Shown here: positions 17,570-25,910 of the stretch, piece by piece
Layout: each line of letters starts with the position of its first letter
Position numbering within the stretch: position 1 is the stretch's first letter
Program-made: the position numbers and the translations under genes
Source of the DNA: Bradyrhizobium murdochi
GTDB lineage: Bacteria; Pseudomonadota; Alphaproteobacteria; Rhizobiales; Xanthobacteraceae
NCBI RefSeq assembly: GCF_000472965.1
Contig: NZ_AXAU01000012.1
Coordinates: 57,103 to 121,102 of the forward strand
Direction of reading: 5' to 3'
Length of the DNA: 64,000 bases
Notes under the pieces: generated by a model
Seen by the model: the letters and a program-made list of their open reading frames with translations, nothing else
Told to the model about the DNA's origin: nothing
Database searches by the model: none

Positions 17570-17905
17570 TGAAAGCTTTGCCCCAGTTCAGGTTGGAAGG
17601 CGCGAGTTGAGCATTCGCGACGTTGTCGTAAGCAGTCTTAGTCGTAAGCAGGTCTCGGGAACTCACGATTGATGGAAGATAGGATAGGGACAGGGTGCTG
17701 CGACGCAATACGGTTTCGCGGCGGCCCAATGTCACACAACGCTATCGCACTGAACTTCCACCGATTTTTCCGGACTCACTTGATTGTGAGTCGGTTCCAT
17801 TGCGTATGGGTCCGAAACGGACGGCGGGAACGTGCCGTTTCGCTGCATAAGATTGCAGCCGATGACGGTGCGGGAGGCATCTGGCACGAATCGGTTAATT
17901 TCGGG
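17570..17905. other. Intergenic region upstream of the RND operon, with a tandem repeat and a palindrome
   Basis: No gene seen in about 336 bases. GTCGTAAGCAG occurs at 17625-17635 and again at 17641-17651, a 16-bp period within the likely promoter region of the adaptor gene. Further upstream GACTCAC (17773-17779) and GTGAGTC (17786-17792) form a perfect 7-bp inverted repeat separated by TTGATT. Both could be operator sites. This is inference. Confidence 0.4.
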
Positions 17906-18928
17906 CTAAGGCGCCTTGAGCCGGTAATGGCTGATGCCCCACTCGCTGCCACCGGCGTAACCGAACAGGCCTGCCGTGGCGAGCAGGAACCAGCGCCAGC
18001 GCCGCATCCACAGCGCGGTCTCTCCGTCATAGATCTTGCGAAGCACGCGCTCGATTTCGTCGCGATGTCGGTCGAAGTTCGCCAGCCAGTCCTGCGCGGT
18101 GCGCTGATAATGGATGCCACTCCAGCGCCATTCCTTTTCGACCCCGAACAGATCGGCATATTGCCGAATCAGATGATGGCTCGGCATCACGCCGCCGGTA
18201 AAGAAATGCTGCGCAATCCAGTCCGCGCCATCGGCGCGATCGAACAGGTGGGCGCCGGATCGGTGGGTGAAGATATGCAGGAAGAAGCGGCCGTCGGGCT
18301 TCAGCCATACGCGCAGACGCATCATCAGTTCGCGCCAGTTCATCATATGTTCGAAGATCTCGATCGCGAGGATGCGGTCGAACCGCGCGTCCGGTGCGAA
18401 CAGGTTCACGTCTGACGTAACAATGCGCAGATTGGCCAGGCCACGCTTTGCGGCTTCGCCCTCGATATATTCCCGCTGCGCGTTCGAGTTGGAGACTGCG
18501 GTAACTTGCGAATGCGGGAACTGCCGTGCCGTCCACAGCGACAGCGAACCCCAGCCGCAGCCGAGTTCGAGGATCGACTGTCCGTCGGCCAGATCGGCAT
18601 GCTCCACCGTCTGGCGCAGCGCCTCTTCCTCGGCCTCCTGCAGGGTCGAGGCCGCTTCGCGGTAGAAGCAACAGGAATATTTCCGGTTAGGACCGAGCAC
18701 GCGGGCAAAGAACGCGGCCGGCACCTCGTAATGCTGGATATCGAGCGCGTCGGCATATTCGATGGCGCGTGCCGCCATTTCGTCGGCGAGCCAGGCATCG
18801 CTTTCGGCATTTCCGGTGGCGAGCTTCATGGCGGTGCGTGAGCAGAGCTGGTGGATGGCAGCCCGGACAATGACGTCTGGCAGCGGCACCCGCTCGGCGG
18901 TGCCTATGATCGCGGAGACGAAGCTCAT
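17906..18928 (-). CDS. Cyclopropane-fatty-acid-synthase-like SAM methyltransferase
   Basis: A 340-residue protein of the mycolic acid cyclopropane synthetase/CFA family. Motif I is ILELGCGWGS at 119-128, with SCCFYREAASTLQEAE before it, then AIEIFEHM and HLFDRADGADWIAQHFF as in CFA synthases. It is shorter than E. coli Cfa at the N-terminus. ATG 18928 follows GGGAG by 5 bases and is preferred over a GTG six bases upstream. It may modify membrane lipid acyl chains or another lipid. A definite substrate cannot be given. Confidence 0.85.
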   Translation of the reverse strand: MSFVSAIIGTAERVPLPDVIVRAAIHQLCSRTAMKLATGNAESDAWLADEMAARAIEYADALDIQHYEVPAAFFARVLGPNRKYSCCFYREAASTLQEAEEEALRQTVEHADLADGQSILELGCGWGSLSLWTARQFPHSQVTAVSNSNAQREYIEGEAAKRGLANLRIVTSDVNLFAPDARFDRILAIEIFEHMMNWRELMMRLRVWLKPDGRFFLHIFTHRSGAHLFDRADGADWIAQHFFTGGVMPSHHLIRQYADLFGVEKEWRWSGIHYQRTAQDWLANFDRHRDEIERVLRKIYDGETALWMRRWRWFLLATAGLFGYAGGSEWGISHYRLKAP

Positions 18929-19271
18929 GACCACTCCCTCCCTTTTGGCACCTTTTCGAAAACCGGTACCCGCTATGGGCTAACGCGATCCACCGGGTCG
19001 GATGATGCCGGCGGCGGCCGCCGCGGGAAGAATGGGCTGGTGCGCAACCGGCAGTCGCGATAGAGCCACTGCCGAGCGCTGGGCGGGGCTTCTCATGAAA
19101 AATCCCGGTTGGACATCGAACCGTTCCAAAATACGCTGATGTCAAAGCCGGGTTTCGGGAAGATGTTCCACCACCGTCGGCCCGAAATCGCGGCTTGCCA
19201 GCTTTTTTCTCCAGCCCGCTGTGCCATATTGGCCGCCAGCGCCGATTTTCCTAACGGATGACACCCCGCAA
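18929..19271. other. Intergenic region between divergent genes
   Basis: About 340 bases between the CFA-like gene and the ExbB/MotA-like gene. The segment near 18949-18982 (CCTTTTCGAAAACCGGTACC) resembles the short repeat seen at 62513-62560. No strong ribosome-binding site precedes the start of the channel gene. Nothing else stands out. Confidence 0.35.
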
Positions 19272-20267
19272 ATGCCTTCAGGCCCCTCCTCCCGCTCCGA
19301 AATGGAGATCGAACTGAGCAAGCTGTCCTCACCCCGGATTTTCCTGGTGCGGATGCTCGTGTTCCTGGTGCTATGCGCGCTGGTCATGGTCGTGCTCTAC
19401 AAGCAGATCATCGTGGCGTTCTTTGCCAATCCTGGCCTTAACGCGCTGATCGGCGGGGTGCTCCTGATCGGCATCCTCCTGTCGTTCCGGCAGGTGGTTC
19501 GGCTCTATCCGGAGGTGGCCTGGGTCAACAGTTTCCGCATCGCCGATCCGGGACTCGCGATCGATCGGCGCCCGACCCTGCTGGCGCCGATGGCGGCAAT
19601 CCTCGGCGGCGAGCGTACCGGGCGTATGACGATATCGCAGCAGACCATGCGGCACTTGCTGGATTCGATCGCGACGCGGCTGGACGAAGCCCGTGATATT
19701 TCCCGCTACATGACGGGCTTATTGGTCTTCCTCGGCCTGCTCGGCACCTTCTGGGGCCTGATCGAAACCGTCGGTTCCGTCGGCAAGGTGATCGACGGCC
19801 TGAAGGTCGGCGGCGATGCCGGCTCGCTGTTCGACACCCTCAAAGAGGGGTTGGCCGCGCCGCTTGGCGGCATGGGCATTTCGTTCTCGTCCTCGCTGTT
19901 CGGCCTTGCGGGCTCCCTGATCCTGGGCTTTCTCGACTTGCAGTCGAGCCAGGCGCAGAACCGCTTCTATACCGACCTTGAAGACTGGCTCGCCTCCACC
20001 GTGCGCGAATATGGCGATGGCAGTTCCGGGATCGGCGGCGAACTGCAGCATGCGATGGAACGTATCCGCGCAGTGGTGGAAGAGAGCGGCGGCAGCCGCA
20101 ACACTACGGCCGCGATGGCCAATCTGGCCGAGGCGATCCAGGGCCTGGTTGCGCATATGCGCACGGAGCAGCAGATGATCCGCGAATGGGCCGACGGCCA
20201 GGGCGAACAAAACCGCGAGATCAAGAAGCTCCTGGAGCGGATCGCCAGGCAGCCCGAGAAGAGCTGA
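19272..20267 (+). CDS. MotA/TolQ/ExbB-type proton-channel protein
   Basis: A 331-residue membrane protein. Two N-terminal transmembrane segments (about 24-44 and 57-74) are followed by the conserved MotA/TolQ/ExbB core: MTGLLVFLGLLGTFWGLIETV, then GLAAPLGGMGISFSSSLFGLAGSLILGF. A cytoplasmic tail rich in Glu/Gln follows. The start is uncertain: ATG 19272 is used here, but an in-frame GTG at 19221 exists and neither has a good ribosome-binding site. The next gene encodes an OmpA-domain partner, so the pair probably forms a proton-driven stator-like complex. No flagellar or Tol-Pal genes are adjacent. Confidence 0.85.
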   Translation: MPSGPSSRSEMEIELSKLSSPRIFLVRMLVFLVLCALVMVVLYKQIIVAFFANPGLNALIGGVLLIGILLSFRQVVRLYPEVAWVNSFRIADPGLAIDRRPTLLAPMAAILGGERTGRMTISQQTMRHLLDSIATRLDEARDISRYMTGLLVFLGLLGTFWGLIETVGSVGKVIDGLKVGGDAGSLFDTLKEGLAAPLGGMGISFSSSLFGLAGSLILGFLDLQSSQAQNRFYTDLEDWLASTVREYGDGSSGIGGELQHAMERIRAVVEESGGSRNTTAAMANLAEAIQGLVAHMRTEQQMIREWADGQGEQNREIKKLLERIARQPEKS

Positions 20268-20278
20268 AGTGAAAGGTT

Positions 20279-20437
20279 CGTGTCACGGCCGCGGCGCAGC
20301 AGGCAAAAGCGCGTTTACGCGCGTCTTCCACACGCTATGGTGATGCGACGCCGAGCCGGGACCCAGCACGAATAGGTCCCGGCTCTGCGGCGCAGCGTTT
20401 ACACGCCGCACCGCGTCCGGGACACGAGATTGGAGAC
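20279..20437. repeat. Intergenic repeat with inverted segments (type F, copy 1)
   Basis: The gap between the channel gene and the OmpA-domain gene contains AGCCGGGACC and GGTCCCGGCT arms. The block CTCTGCGGCGCAGCG, then CACCGCGTCCGGGAC (20385-20432), recurs in inverted orientation at 41786-41848. It is non-coding and probably folds as RNA. It separates two genes that otherwise look like an operon. Confidence 0.55.
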
Positions 20438-20442
20438 GACAA

Positions 20443-21468
20443 ATGGCCCTCGCCCGTGCACGCCGCAGTGAGTCCGGTTTCAACTACTGGCCGGGCTTCG
20501 TCGACGCGCTGTCGACGCTGGTGCTGTCGATCGTGTTCCTGCTGTCGGTGTTTTTGGTGGTGCAATTCTTCCTGTCGCAGGAGGTCACCGGCAAGGACAA
20601 GGCGCTCGAACAACTCAACGCCAAGATCGCGCAGCTCAATGACCTGCTGTCGCTGGAAAAGCTCGGCAAGATCACGCTCGATGACCAGCTCGCGCAATTG
20701 CGCGCCGGCCTCGCCGCGGCGGAAGGCGAGCGCGACCGCATCAAGGGGCTTTACGAGGGGTTGAGCGGTGCCGGCGACGCCCAGGGCCGCGCCAACGAGC
20801 TCAACAAGGCGCTCGAATCCGAAAAGGCGGTGAGCTCGCGCGCGCTCGCCCAGATCGAGGTGCTGAACCAGCAGATCAGCGCGCTGCGCCGCCAGCTTGC
20901 GGCGCTCGAGGAAGCGCTGGAAGCCTCCGAAAAGCGTGACAAGGAATCCCAGGGGCGGATTGCCGATCTCGGCCAGCGCCTGAACGTCGCGCTGGCGCAA
21001 CGCGTGCAGGAACTGTCGCGCTACCGTTCGGAATTCTTCGGCCGCCTGCGCGCCATTCTGGGCAACCGCCCCGATATCCGCATCGTCGGCGACCGCTTCG
21101 TATTCCAGTCGGAAGTGTTCTTCGATACCGGCCAGGCGGTGCTGCTTCCCGAGGGCCGCTCCGAACTCGACAAGCTCGCCACCGCGCTGATCGATCTGGA
21201 CAAACAGATACCGAGCGAGATCGGCTGGGTGCTGCGGGTCGATGGCCACACCGACATGCGCCCGATCAACTCGCCGCTGTTCAAGTCGAACTGGGAATTG
21301 TCCTCGGCGCGCGCCATCTCCGTGGTGCAGTATCTGGTTTTCCTCGGCGTTCCCGCGCAACGGCTGGTCGCCGCCGGCTTTGCCGAATTCCAGCCGCTCG
21401 ACTCGGCGCCCAACGAAGACGCCTACAAGCGCAACCGCCGCATCGAGCTGAAGCTGACGGAACGGTAG
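20443..21468 (+). CDS. OmpA/MotB-like peptidoglycan-binding protein with coiled coil
   Basis: A 341-residue protein with a single N-terminal transmembrane helix (about 20-44) carrying an aspartate at its start (GFVDALSTLV), as in MotB/TolR-type stator subunits. A long Ala/Leu/Glu-rich coiled coil spans about 50-195. The C-terminal OmpA-like peptidoglycan-binding domain (VDGHTDMRPI, then YKRNRRIELKL) spans about 215-341. It is paired with the upstream MotA/ExbB-like gene and is likely to anchor the complex to the cell wall. The acetyltransferase gene overlaps its stop by one base. Confidence 0.88.
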   Translation: MALARARRSESGFNYWPGFVDALSTLVLSIVFLLSVFLVVQFFLSQEVTGKDKALEQLNAKIAQLNDLLSLEKLGKITLDDQLAQLRAGLAAAEGERDRIKGLYEGLSGAGDAQGRANELNKALESEKAVSSRALAQIEVLNQQISALRRQLAALEEALEASEKRDKESQGRIADLGQRLNVALAQRVQELSRYRSEFFGRLRAILGNRPDIRIVGDRFVFQSEVFFDTGQAVLLPEGRSELDKLATALIDLDKQIPSEIGWVLRVDGHTDMRPINSPLFKSNWELSSARAISVVQYLVFLGVPAQRLVAAGFAEFQPLDSAPNEDAYKRNRRIELKLTER

Positions 21469-21914
21469 TGGCATATCACACTCGCTCCTACCGTGCAGAT
21501 GATGAAGCAGCGGCAATTGAGCTGTGGCATCGCACTTGGCAAGAGGCGTATCCCAGGATCGACTTCACCTCACGGCTGGAATGGTGGCGCAGTCGTTGGC
21601 GCAACGATCTCGTACCGAAAGCCGAGATTGTGGTCGCGGAACACGAGGCCGGCGCGCTGGTCGGTTTTGTCACTGTCGACCGCGAAGGCTATCTCGACCA
21701 GCTTGTGGTTGCGCCAGAACACTGGGGCTTCGGCGTCGCTCACCTGCTGGTCGAAGAGGCCAAGCGCATCTCTCCGAAGGGAGTCACGCTACTCGTGAAC
21801 AAGGACAACGCCCGCGCGATCCGCTTCTACGAGCGCAACGGCTTTGAACATGCCGGCGAGGATGTAAACCCGACTTCAGGCAGGCCGGTGTTGAAGATGG
21901 AATGGAAGGCGTAA
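21468..21914 (+). CDS. GNAT-family N-acetyltransferase
   Basis: A 148-residue protein with the GNAT fold signature: a beta-strand/loop LDQLVVAPEHWGFGVAHLLV corresponding to motif A (acetyl-CoA pyrophosphate loop), and C-terminal NARAIRFYERNGFEHAGE. The GTG start overlaps the last base of the preceding stop, so it is co-transcribed with the OmpA-domain gene. Acceptor substrate unknown. Confidence 0.88.
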   Translation: MAYHTRSYRADDEAAAIELWHRTWQEAYPRIDFTSRLEWWRSRWRNDLVPKAEIVVAEHEAGALVGFVTVDREGYLDQLVVAPEHWGFGVAHLLVEEAKRISPKGVTLLVNKDNARAIRFYERNGFEHAGEDVNPTSGRPVLKMEWKA

Positions 21915-21930
21915 CCCCTCACCCAGACGG

Positions 21931-23784
21931 CTACACGCCCTCGAACTGCAGCCGCGCCAATCGCGCGTAGAGCCCGTTCGCCGCGACCAGCTCGGCATGC
22001 GTGCCCTGTTCGACGATCCTGCCCTGGTCCATCACCATGATGCGGTCGCAGGAGAGCACGGTAGCGAGGCGATGCGCGATCACGAGCGTGGTGCGGTGGC
22101 GCATCAGCTCTTCCAGCGCGGTCTGCACCAGCGTCTCGCTTTCGGCATCGAGCGCTGACGTCGCCTCATCGAGCAGCAATAGCGGCGCGTCGCGCAGGAT
22201 CGCACGCGCAATCGCAATGCGCTGGCGTTGGCCGCCGGACAGCGTCACGCCGCGCTCGCCGAGTTGCGCCTCGAAGCCGCCGGGCAGCTTGCGCAGGAAT
22301 TCGGTGGCGTGCGCGAGATCGGCGGCGCGCTCGACCTCGGCGTCGGTGGCATCGGGCCGACCGAAGCGGATATTTTCGCGCGCCGTAGCCGCAAACACCA
22401 CCGAGTCCTGTGGCACCAGCGCAATCCGCGAGCGTACGTCAAGCGGATCTGCCGATTTGACCGGCACGCCGTCGAGCGAGATCGTGCCCTTGGCCGGATC
22501 GTAGAATCGCAGCAGGAGATGAAACAGCGTGCTCTTGCCCGCACCCGAGGGACCCACGATCGCGACCTTCTCGCCCGCTTTGACCGACAGCGAAACCTGA
22601 TCGACCGTCAGCACATCCGGCCGCGCCGGATACGCAAAGCTGACGTTCTCGAACCCGACGTCGCCGCGCGCAGGCTGCGGCAGCGCGACGGGCTGCGGCG
22701 GGGCCGTGATCTGCGACTTGACCCGAAGAATCTCAAACAGCCGCTCGGCGGCGCCGGAGGCGGCCGAGACTTCGCCCCAGACCTCGCTAAGCTGTCCGAG
22801 ACCGGCGGCGGCGAACGCCGCATACAGCACGAACTGACCGAGCCGACCCGGCGTGATCTGGCCGGTCAGCACGTCGTGCGAGCCGACCCAGAGGATCGCC
22901 ACCACGCTGGAGAACACGATGAAGATGATGATCAGCGTCAGCACCGCTCGCGCCCGCGTCGAGCTGCGCGCCGCCTCATAGGCCTGTTCGACATCGCCGC
23001 TGAAGCGGGCCGTGGCCATCCGCTCGCTGGTATAGGCCTGCACGGTCCTGATCGCACCGACCAGTTCGGAAGCGTACGCGCTGGCGTCCGCCAGCGTATC
23101 CTGGGCGTTGCGCGACAGCCGCCGCACCCAGCGGCCGAAGGCGACCAGCGGGATCACGATCACGGGGATCGCCAGCAGCACGAAGCCTGAAAGCTTGGGG
23201 CTCGTGATCACCATCATGGTGGCGGCGCCAATGAACAGCATCATGTTGCGCAGCGCGATGGATACCGAAGCGCCGACCGCGGACTTGATCTGGGTGGTGT
23301 CGGCCGTCAGTCGCGACACCAACTCGCCCGAACGCGCGGAATCGAAAAATGCGGGCGAGAGTGAGATCAGATGCGCGAACACGTCGCGCCTGACGTCGGC
23401 AACGATGCGTTCGCCGATCGTCATGACGAGGTAGTAACGCGACGCGCTGGCGGCGGCGAGCACCGCGACGACCGCGATCATGACGCTGAAATAGCTGTTG
23501 ATCAGGACGATGCCTTCGGGACTGAAGCCGAAATCGATCATGCGCCGGACCGCGATCGGCACGACCAGCGTGGTGATCGCCGCAACCGTCAACGAAATCA
23601 AGGCGAGCGCCGCGCGCCCGCGGTAGCGCGCAACATAGGGCGCGAGCGCCAGCAGCGGGCGCAGCCTGGCGCCGGTCCTCGCCGGCGATTGCGTCAACTG
23701 GCTCTCGATGAAGGCCTCTTCCTCGAGCAGGGCGTCACGCGGCGGCGTGCCGCGGGGGGCTTCAATCTGTTCCACTGCGCTCAT
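21931..23784 (-). CDS. ABC exporter half-transporter (permease plus ATPase)
   Basis: A 617-residue MsbA/LmrA-type protein. Six transmembrane helices lie in about 70-340 and the nucleotide-binding domain in about 370-610, with Walker [10 protein letters not shown], signature [14 protein letters not shown], and Walker [13 protein letters not shown]. The ATG at 23784 ([10 protein letters not shown]) is preferred over a 24-codon extension that runs into the rpmE promoter region. It would act as a homodimer exporting lipids or hydrophobic compounds. It converges on the acetyltransferase gene and diverges from rpmE. Confidence 0.94.
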   Translation of the reverse strand: MSAVEQIEAPRGTPPRDALLEEEAFIESQLTQSPARTGARLRPLLALAPYVARYRGRAALALISLTVAAITTLVVPIAVRRMIDFGFSPEGIVLINSYFSVMIAVVAVLAAASASRYYLVMTIGERIVADVRRDVFAHLISLSPAFFDSARSGELVSRLTADTTQIKSAVGASVSIALRNMMLFIGAATMMVITSPKLSGFVLLAIPVIVIPLVAFGRWVRRLSRNAQDTLADASAYASELVGAIRTVQAYTSERMATARFSGDVEQAYEAARSSTRARAVLTLIIIFIVFSSVVAILWVGSHDVLTGQITPGRLGQFVLYAAFAAAGLGQLSEVWGEVSAASGAAERLFEILRVKSQITAPPQPVALPQPARGDVGFENVSFAYPARPDVLTVDQVSLSVKAGEKVAIVGPSGAGKSTLFHLLLRFYDPAKGTISLDGVPVKSADPLDVRSRIALVPQDSVVFAATARENIRFGRPDATDAEVERAADLAHATEFLRKLPGGFEAQLGERGVTLSGGQRQRIAIARAILRDAPLLLLDEATSALDAESETLVQTALEELMRHRTTLVIAHRLATVLSCDRIMVMDQGRIVEQGTHAELVAANGLYARLARLQFEGV

Positions 23785-23874
23785 GAAATCCGACCCGTTT
23801 TTCTGCCCCCAGATAGGCCTCCACGGCCCCCTCTGGCAAATCCGGGAGATTCCCAATCAGGACATATACGTAGC

Positions 23875-23903
23875 TTGTTTTGACAGGCTTCCTAAGCTAT
23901 AGA
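23875..23903 (+). promoter_or_regulatory. Candidate promoter of rpmE
   Basis: TTGTTT (23875-23880), a 17-base spacer and TATAGA (23898-23903) give a plausible housekeeping promoter about 63 bases before the rpmE ATG. An overlapping TTGACA at 23879-23884 is too close to this -10 box to pair with it. Confidence 0.45.
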
Positions 23904-23965
23904 GCCGCCAAATCCCGTATTCCCCTGACAGTTGAGACGGGCGCCGGCGCGCCGAAGGATATACC

Positions 23966-24193
23966 ATGAAAGCCGAAATTCACCCGAATTATCATACGAT
24001 TACGGTCGTGATGACCGACGGGACCGAGTACCAGACCCGCTCCACCTGGGGCAAGGAAGGCGACAAGCTGCACCTCGATATCGATCCCAAGTCGCACCCG
24101 GCGTGGACCGGCGGCTCGCAGCAGATCCTCGACCGCGGCGGCCGAGTGTCGCGCTTCCAGAAGAAGTTTTCGGGCTTCCTCAAGAAGGATTGA
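23966..24193 (+). CDS. rpmE: 50S ribosomal protein L31
   Basis: A 75-residue protein beginning [19 protein letters not shown], typical of bacterial L31, a component of the large subunit near the central protuberance. It has no cysteines, so it is of the zinc-independent (C-minus) kind. It is monocistronic: a promoter candidate lies at 23875-23903 and an intrinsic terminator follows at 24231-24257. Confidence 0.97.
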   Translation: MKAEIHPNYHTITVVMTDGTEYQTRSTWGKEGDKLHLDIDPKSHPAWTGGSQQILDRGGRVSRFQKKFSGFLKKD

Positions 24194-24230
24194 GGCTACC
24201 CGGCCCGGTTCTCGTAGACCAGAAATGCGA

Positions 24231-24257
24231 AACGCCCCGGCTCTCCGGGGCGTTTTT
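24231..24257 (+). terminator. Intrinsic terminator of rpmE
   Basis: AACGCCCCGG and CCGGGGCGTT form a perfect 10-bp stem around the loop CTCT, followed by a T-rich tail. It starts 38 bases after the rpmE stop. Confidence 0.9.
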
Positions 24258-24278
24258 ATTTGGTCACACCTCTAACCC

Positions 24279-24362
24279 CGTCATTGCGAGCGAAGCGAAG
24301 CAATCCATCGCGCCGCAAGCGCAAGCGGAGAAATGGATTGCTTCGCTTCGCTCGCAATGACG
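24279..24362. repeat. Palindromic repeat: perfect 30-bp inverted arms with a 24-base loop
   Basis: The arm at 24279-24308 (CGTCATTGCGAGCGAAGCGA and ten more bases) is the exact reverse complement of 24333-24362. It lies between the convergent rpmE and rcdA-like genes, ending 9 bases from the latter's stop. It resembles palindromic elements dispersed in Bradyrhizobium-type genomes (from memory) and may act as a bidirectional RNA hairpin. Confidence 0.85.
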
Positions 24363-24371
24363 CGGAGAGAA

Positions 24372-24884
24372 TTACTGCTCGAACGCTGCTTTCAACCTGT
24401 TGAGCTGCGGCACCAGCGGATTGCCGATCGGTGCGCGTTCCGCGGGCGCCGCGTGGATCGAGATGTCGAGGCGACGGACCCGCGCCTGCAGGCTCATCGA
24501 TCGCGCAATCAGATCCTGCAATTGCTGCGGGAGCTTCTCGATCATGTCCTCCGGCCCGGGATCGGCGGCCGTGAGCTTGACCTTGGTCTTTTCCCGATTG
24601 GCCTGGGTCAGCGTCATCTCGCCTTCCTTGACCGCGCGATGCAGCAACAGCCATGACGCAAGCTGCATCAGGCGGGTGGTCAGGCGCATGCTTTCAGTTG
24701 CGTAAGTGAGGCTGACAGAACGTTCGAGCGCCTTGGCTTCGGTGCGGCCGTCGCCATCGAGATAGGCGGCGGTTTCCTCGACCAGATCCATGCCCTCCCG
24801 GAAGAGAGTTCCGAACGCCGCCGAATTAGTCAGCCGCTCGCTGAACAGAACGAGCGCGGATTCGCTTTGCGAACGGTCCGCCAT
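24372..24884 (-). CDS. rcdA: DUF1465 family protein, RcdA-like CtrA-degradation adaptor
   Basis: A 170-residue helical protein of the DUF1465 family, to which Caulobacter RcdA belongs. RcdA is a ClpXP adaptor needed for regulated degradation of the cell-cycle regulator CtrA. The region VLFSERLTNSAAFGTLFREG and the helix around RSVSLTYATESMRLTTRLMQ are typical. ATG 24884 (MADRSQSE) is used, since the upstream extension is not family-like. The C-terminal ~45 residues are variable in the family. Function as an adaptor in this organism is inferred. Confidence 0.82.
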   Translation of the reverse strand: MADRSQSESALVLFSERLTNSAAFGTLFREGMDLVEETAAYLDGDGRTEAKALERSVSLTYATESMRLTTRLMQLASWLLLHRAVKEGEMTLTQANREKTKVKLTAADPGPEDMIEKLPQQLQDLIARSMSLQARVRRLDISIHAAPAERAPIGNPLVPQLNRLKAAFEQ

Positions 24885-25035
24885 GGTTAACACCCTCACG
24901 CCACTATTTGCCCCACCGGCTGTGAACCACCGGCTTATGATGAACAAATCATTGCTCGGGCGAAGTGGAGAGTCCAGCGGCAACCGGATTTATGGTTTCC
25001 GGCTCGTGGGGGCACAAAATAGCCGCGAAGAGCAC

Positions 25036-25065
25036 AAAAAAGAGCCGCCGTTTCCGGCGGCTTTT
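25036..25065. terminator. Bidirectional intrinsic terminator-like hairpin
   Basis: AGCCGCCG (25043-25050) pairs with CGGCGGCT (25055-25062) around the loop TTTC. It is followed by three T on the + strand, and on the minus strand by C and six T. No annotated gene ends close by (DUF1192 stops at 25445, 380 bases upstream on the minus strand), so the RNA it ends is not identified. Confidence 0.6.
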
Positions 25066-25235
25066 GAAGTTGATAACAGGGAGGCGTCAAACAGAGTGGA
25101 CAGGAGCCACTCGGTGTCCAAACGAGGACGATGACAGTCATAATCGAGAAAGCTTAACGGACCGTAAACGAACCATTTTCTTTAGGGATTGTTTGCCATG
25201 TCGGCCATTGGCCGAGTTTGGTGATTGACTCAAAT

Positions 25236-25440
25236 TCCTTGTCGTTCCTGCGAACGCAGGAACCCATAACCACCGGCGGTTATGGATGGAGGGGAAAGTC
25301 GGCCAGCGGCCTGCCACAAGACAAGCCGCGGCGTGTGGGTCCCGGATCGCGTTCGCGGAGCCTGTCATCGGGCCGGCCGAGGGCCGGACCCGTTGGCTCA
25401 CTTGTCCGGGACGACGGAGGAGAGAGAAGTCGCGGCTTTG
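25236..25440. repeat. Intergenic repeat (type G, copy 1)
   Basis: TTCCTGCGAACGCAGGAACC is a palindrome followed by CATAACCACCGGCGGTTATG, itself an inverted repeat. The same words recur at about 32440-32570 and 42957-43105. Non-coding. Confidence 0.5.
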
Positions 25441-25444
25441 AATT

Positions 25445-25636
25445 CTACGTCTTGAAAAAACTGTTCGCGGCGTCCTTTGAGGCGCGCTTTTTGGTGACCG
25501 CCTCTTGCAGCCGCGCGATTTCCGAATTCAGGAGCGCGATCCGCTCCGTCAATTCCTCGACCGAGAGCAGCGACAGGTCCTGGCCGATCTCATGGCTGAT
25601 TTTCTTCCGCGGCTTGTCGTCGTCCTCAATGGCCAT
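25445..25636 (-). CDS. DUF1192 family small protein
   Basis: A 63-residue acidic and coiled-coil protein (MAIEDDDKPRKK, then VEELTERIALLNSEIARLQEAV) matching the short DUF1192 family common in alphaproteobacteria; its function is not established. ATG 25636 has GGAGG a few bases upstream, which excludes the longer upstream reading frame. Confidence 0.85.
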   Translation of the reverse strand: MAIEDDDKPRKKISHEIGQDLSLLSVEELTERIALLNSEIARLQEAVTKKRASKDAANSFFKT

Positions 25637-25837
25637 GTGTCCTCCCGGGCAGTCCTGTCCTGAAACACGCCGATCTGGCGTTTTCCATCCCGAAATGATA
25701 TCGCTCCTGCACAAGGAGAATTTGCAGTGACTTTCGCGAGCGCGCAACACCTAACGCGAATGCCCCGGCCCGACCGCAAGAAGGCTGACCGGACGGGATA
25801 AGTGCGCGTCCAAGCGCGTGGAGCATGAGCCGACCCC

Positions 25838-25867
25838 AAGCCCTTCCGATCATGCGGGAGGGCTTTT
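25838..25867 (+). terminator. Intrinsic-terminator-like hairpin in the metG leader
   Basis: AAGCCCTTCC (25838-25847) pairs with GGGAGGGCTT (25856-25865, one G-U pair) around an 8-base loop, followed by TTT and another T-run (TTTT at 25870). No + strand gene precedes it for more than 1.5 kb apart from rpmE, which has its own terminator. It lies about 45 bases before the metG ATG, so it is either the end of a small RNA or a leader attenuator. Confidence 0.55.
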
Positions 25868-25910
25868 GATTTTCTTCGGTCGGCATCACCAAACGCGAAA
25901 GACCATAGTC

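Larger units (their letters stand above)
24885..25444. other. Intergenic region with a bidirectional terminator and a type G repeat
   Basis: No convincing gene in 560 bases. A hairpin at 25043-25062 with T-tracts on both sides suggests that a transcript ends here; the minus-strand side has the longer T-run, so a small RNA initiated near 25160-25200 on the minus strand is possible. From about 25236 to 25440 the DNA resembles the repeats at 32440 and 42957 (GCGAACGCAGG, CCCATAACCACC). Confidence 0.4.

Noticed and set aside
17669-18415. 248-codon + strand frame overlapping the CFA-like gene
   Set aside because: Antisense to a methyltransferase with clear motif I; no family match.
19272-21468. 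A Zorya anti-phage system
   Set aside because: Only the ZorA/ZorB-like architecture is present. No ZorC, ZorD or ZorE-like gene is nearby and the neighbours look like ordinary housekeeping genes.
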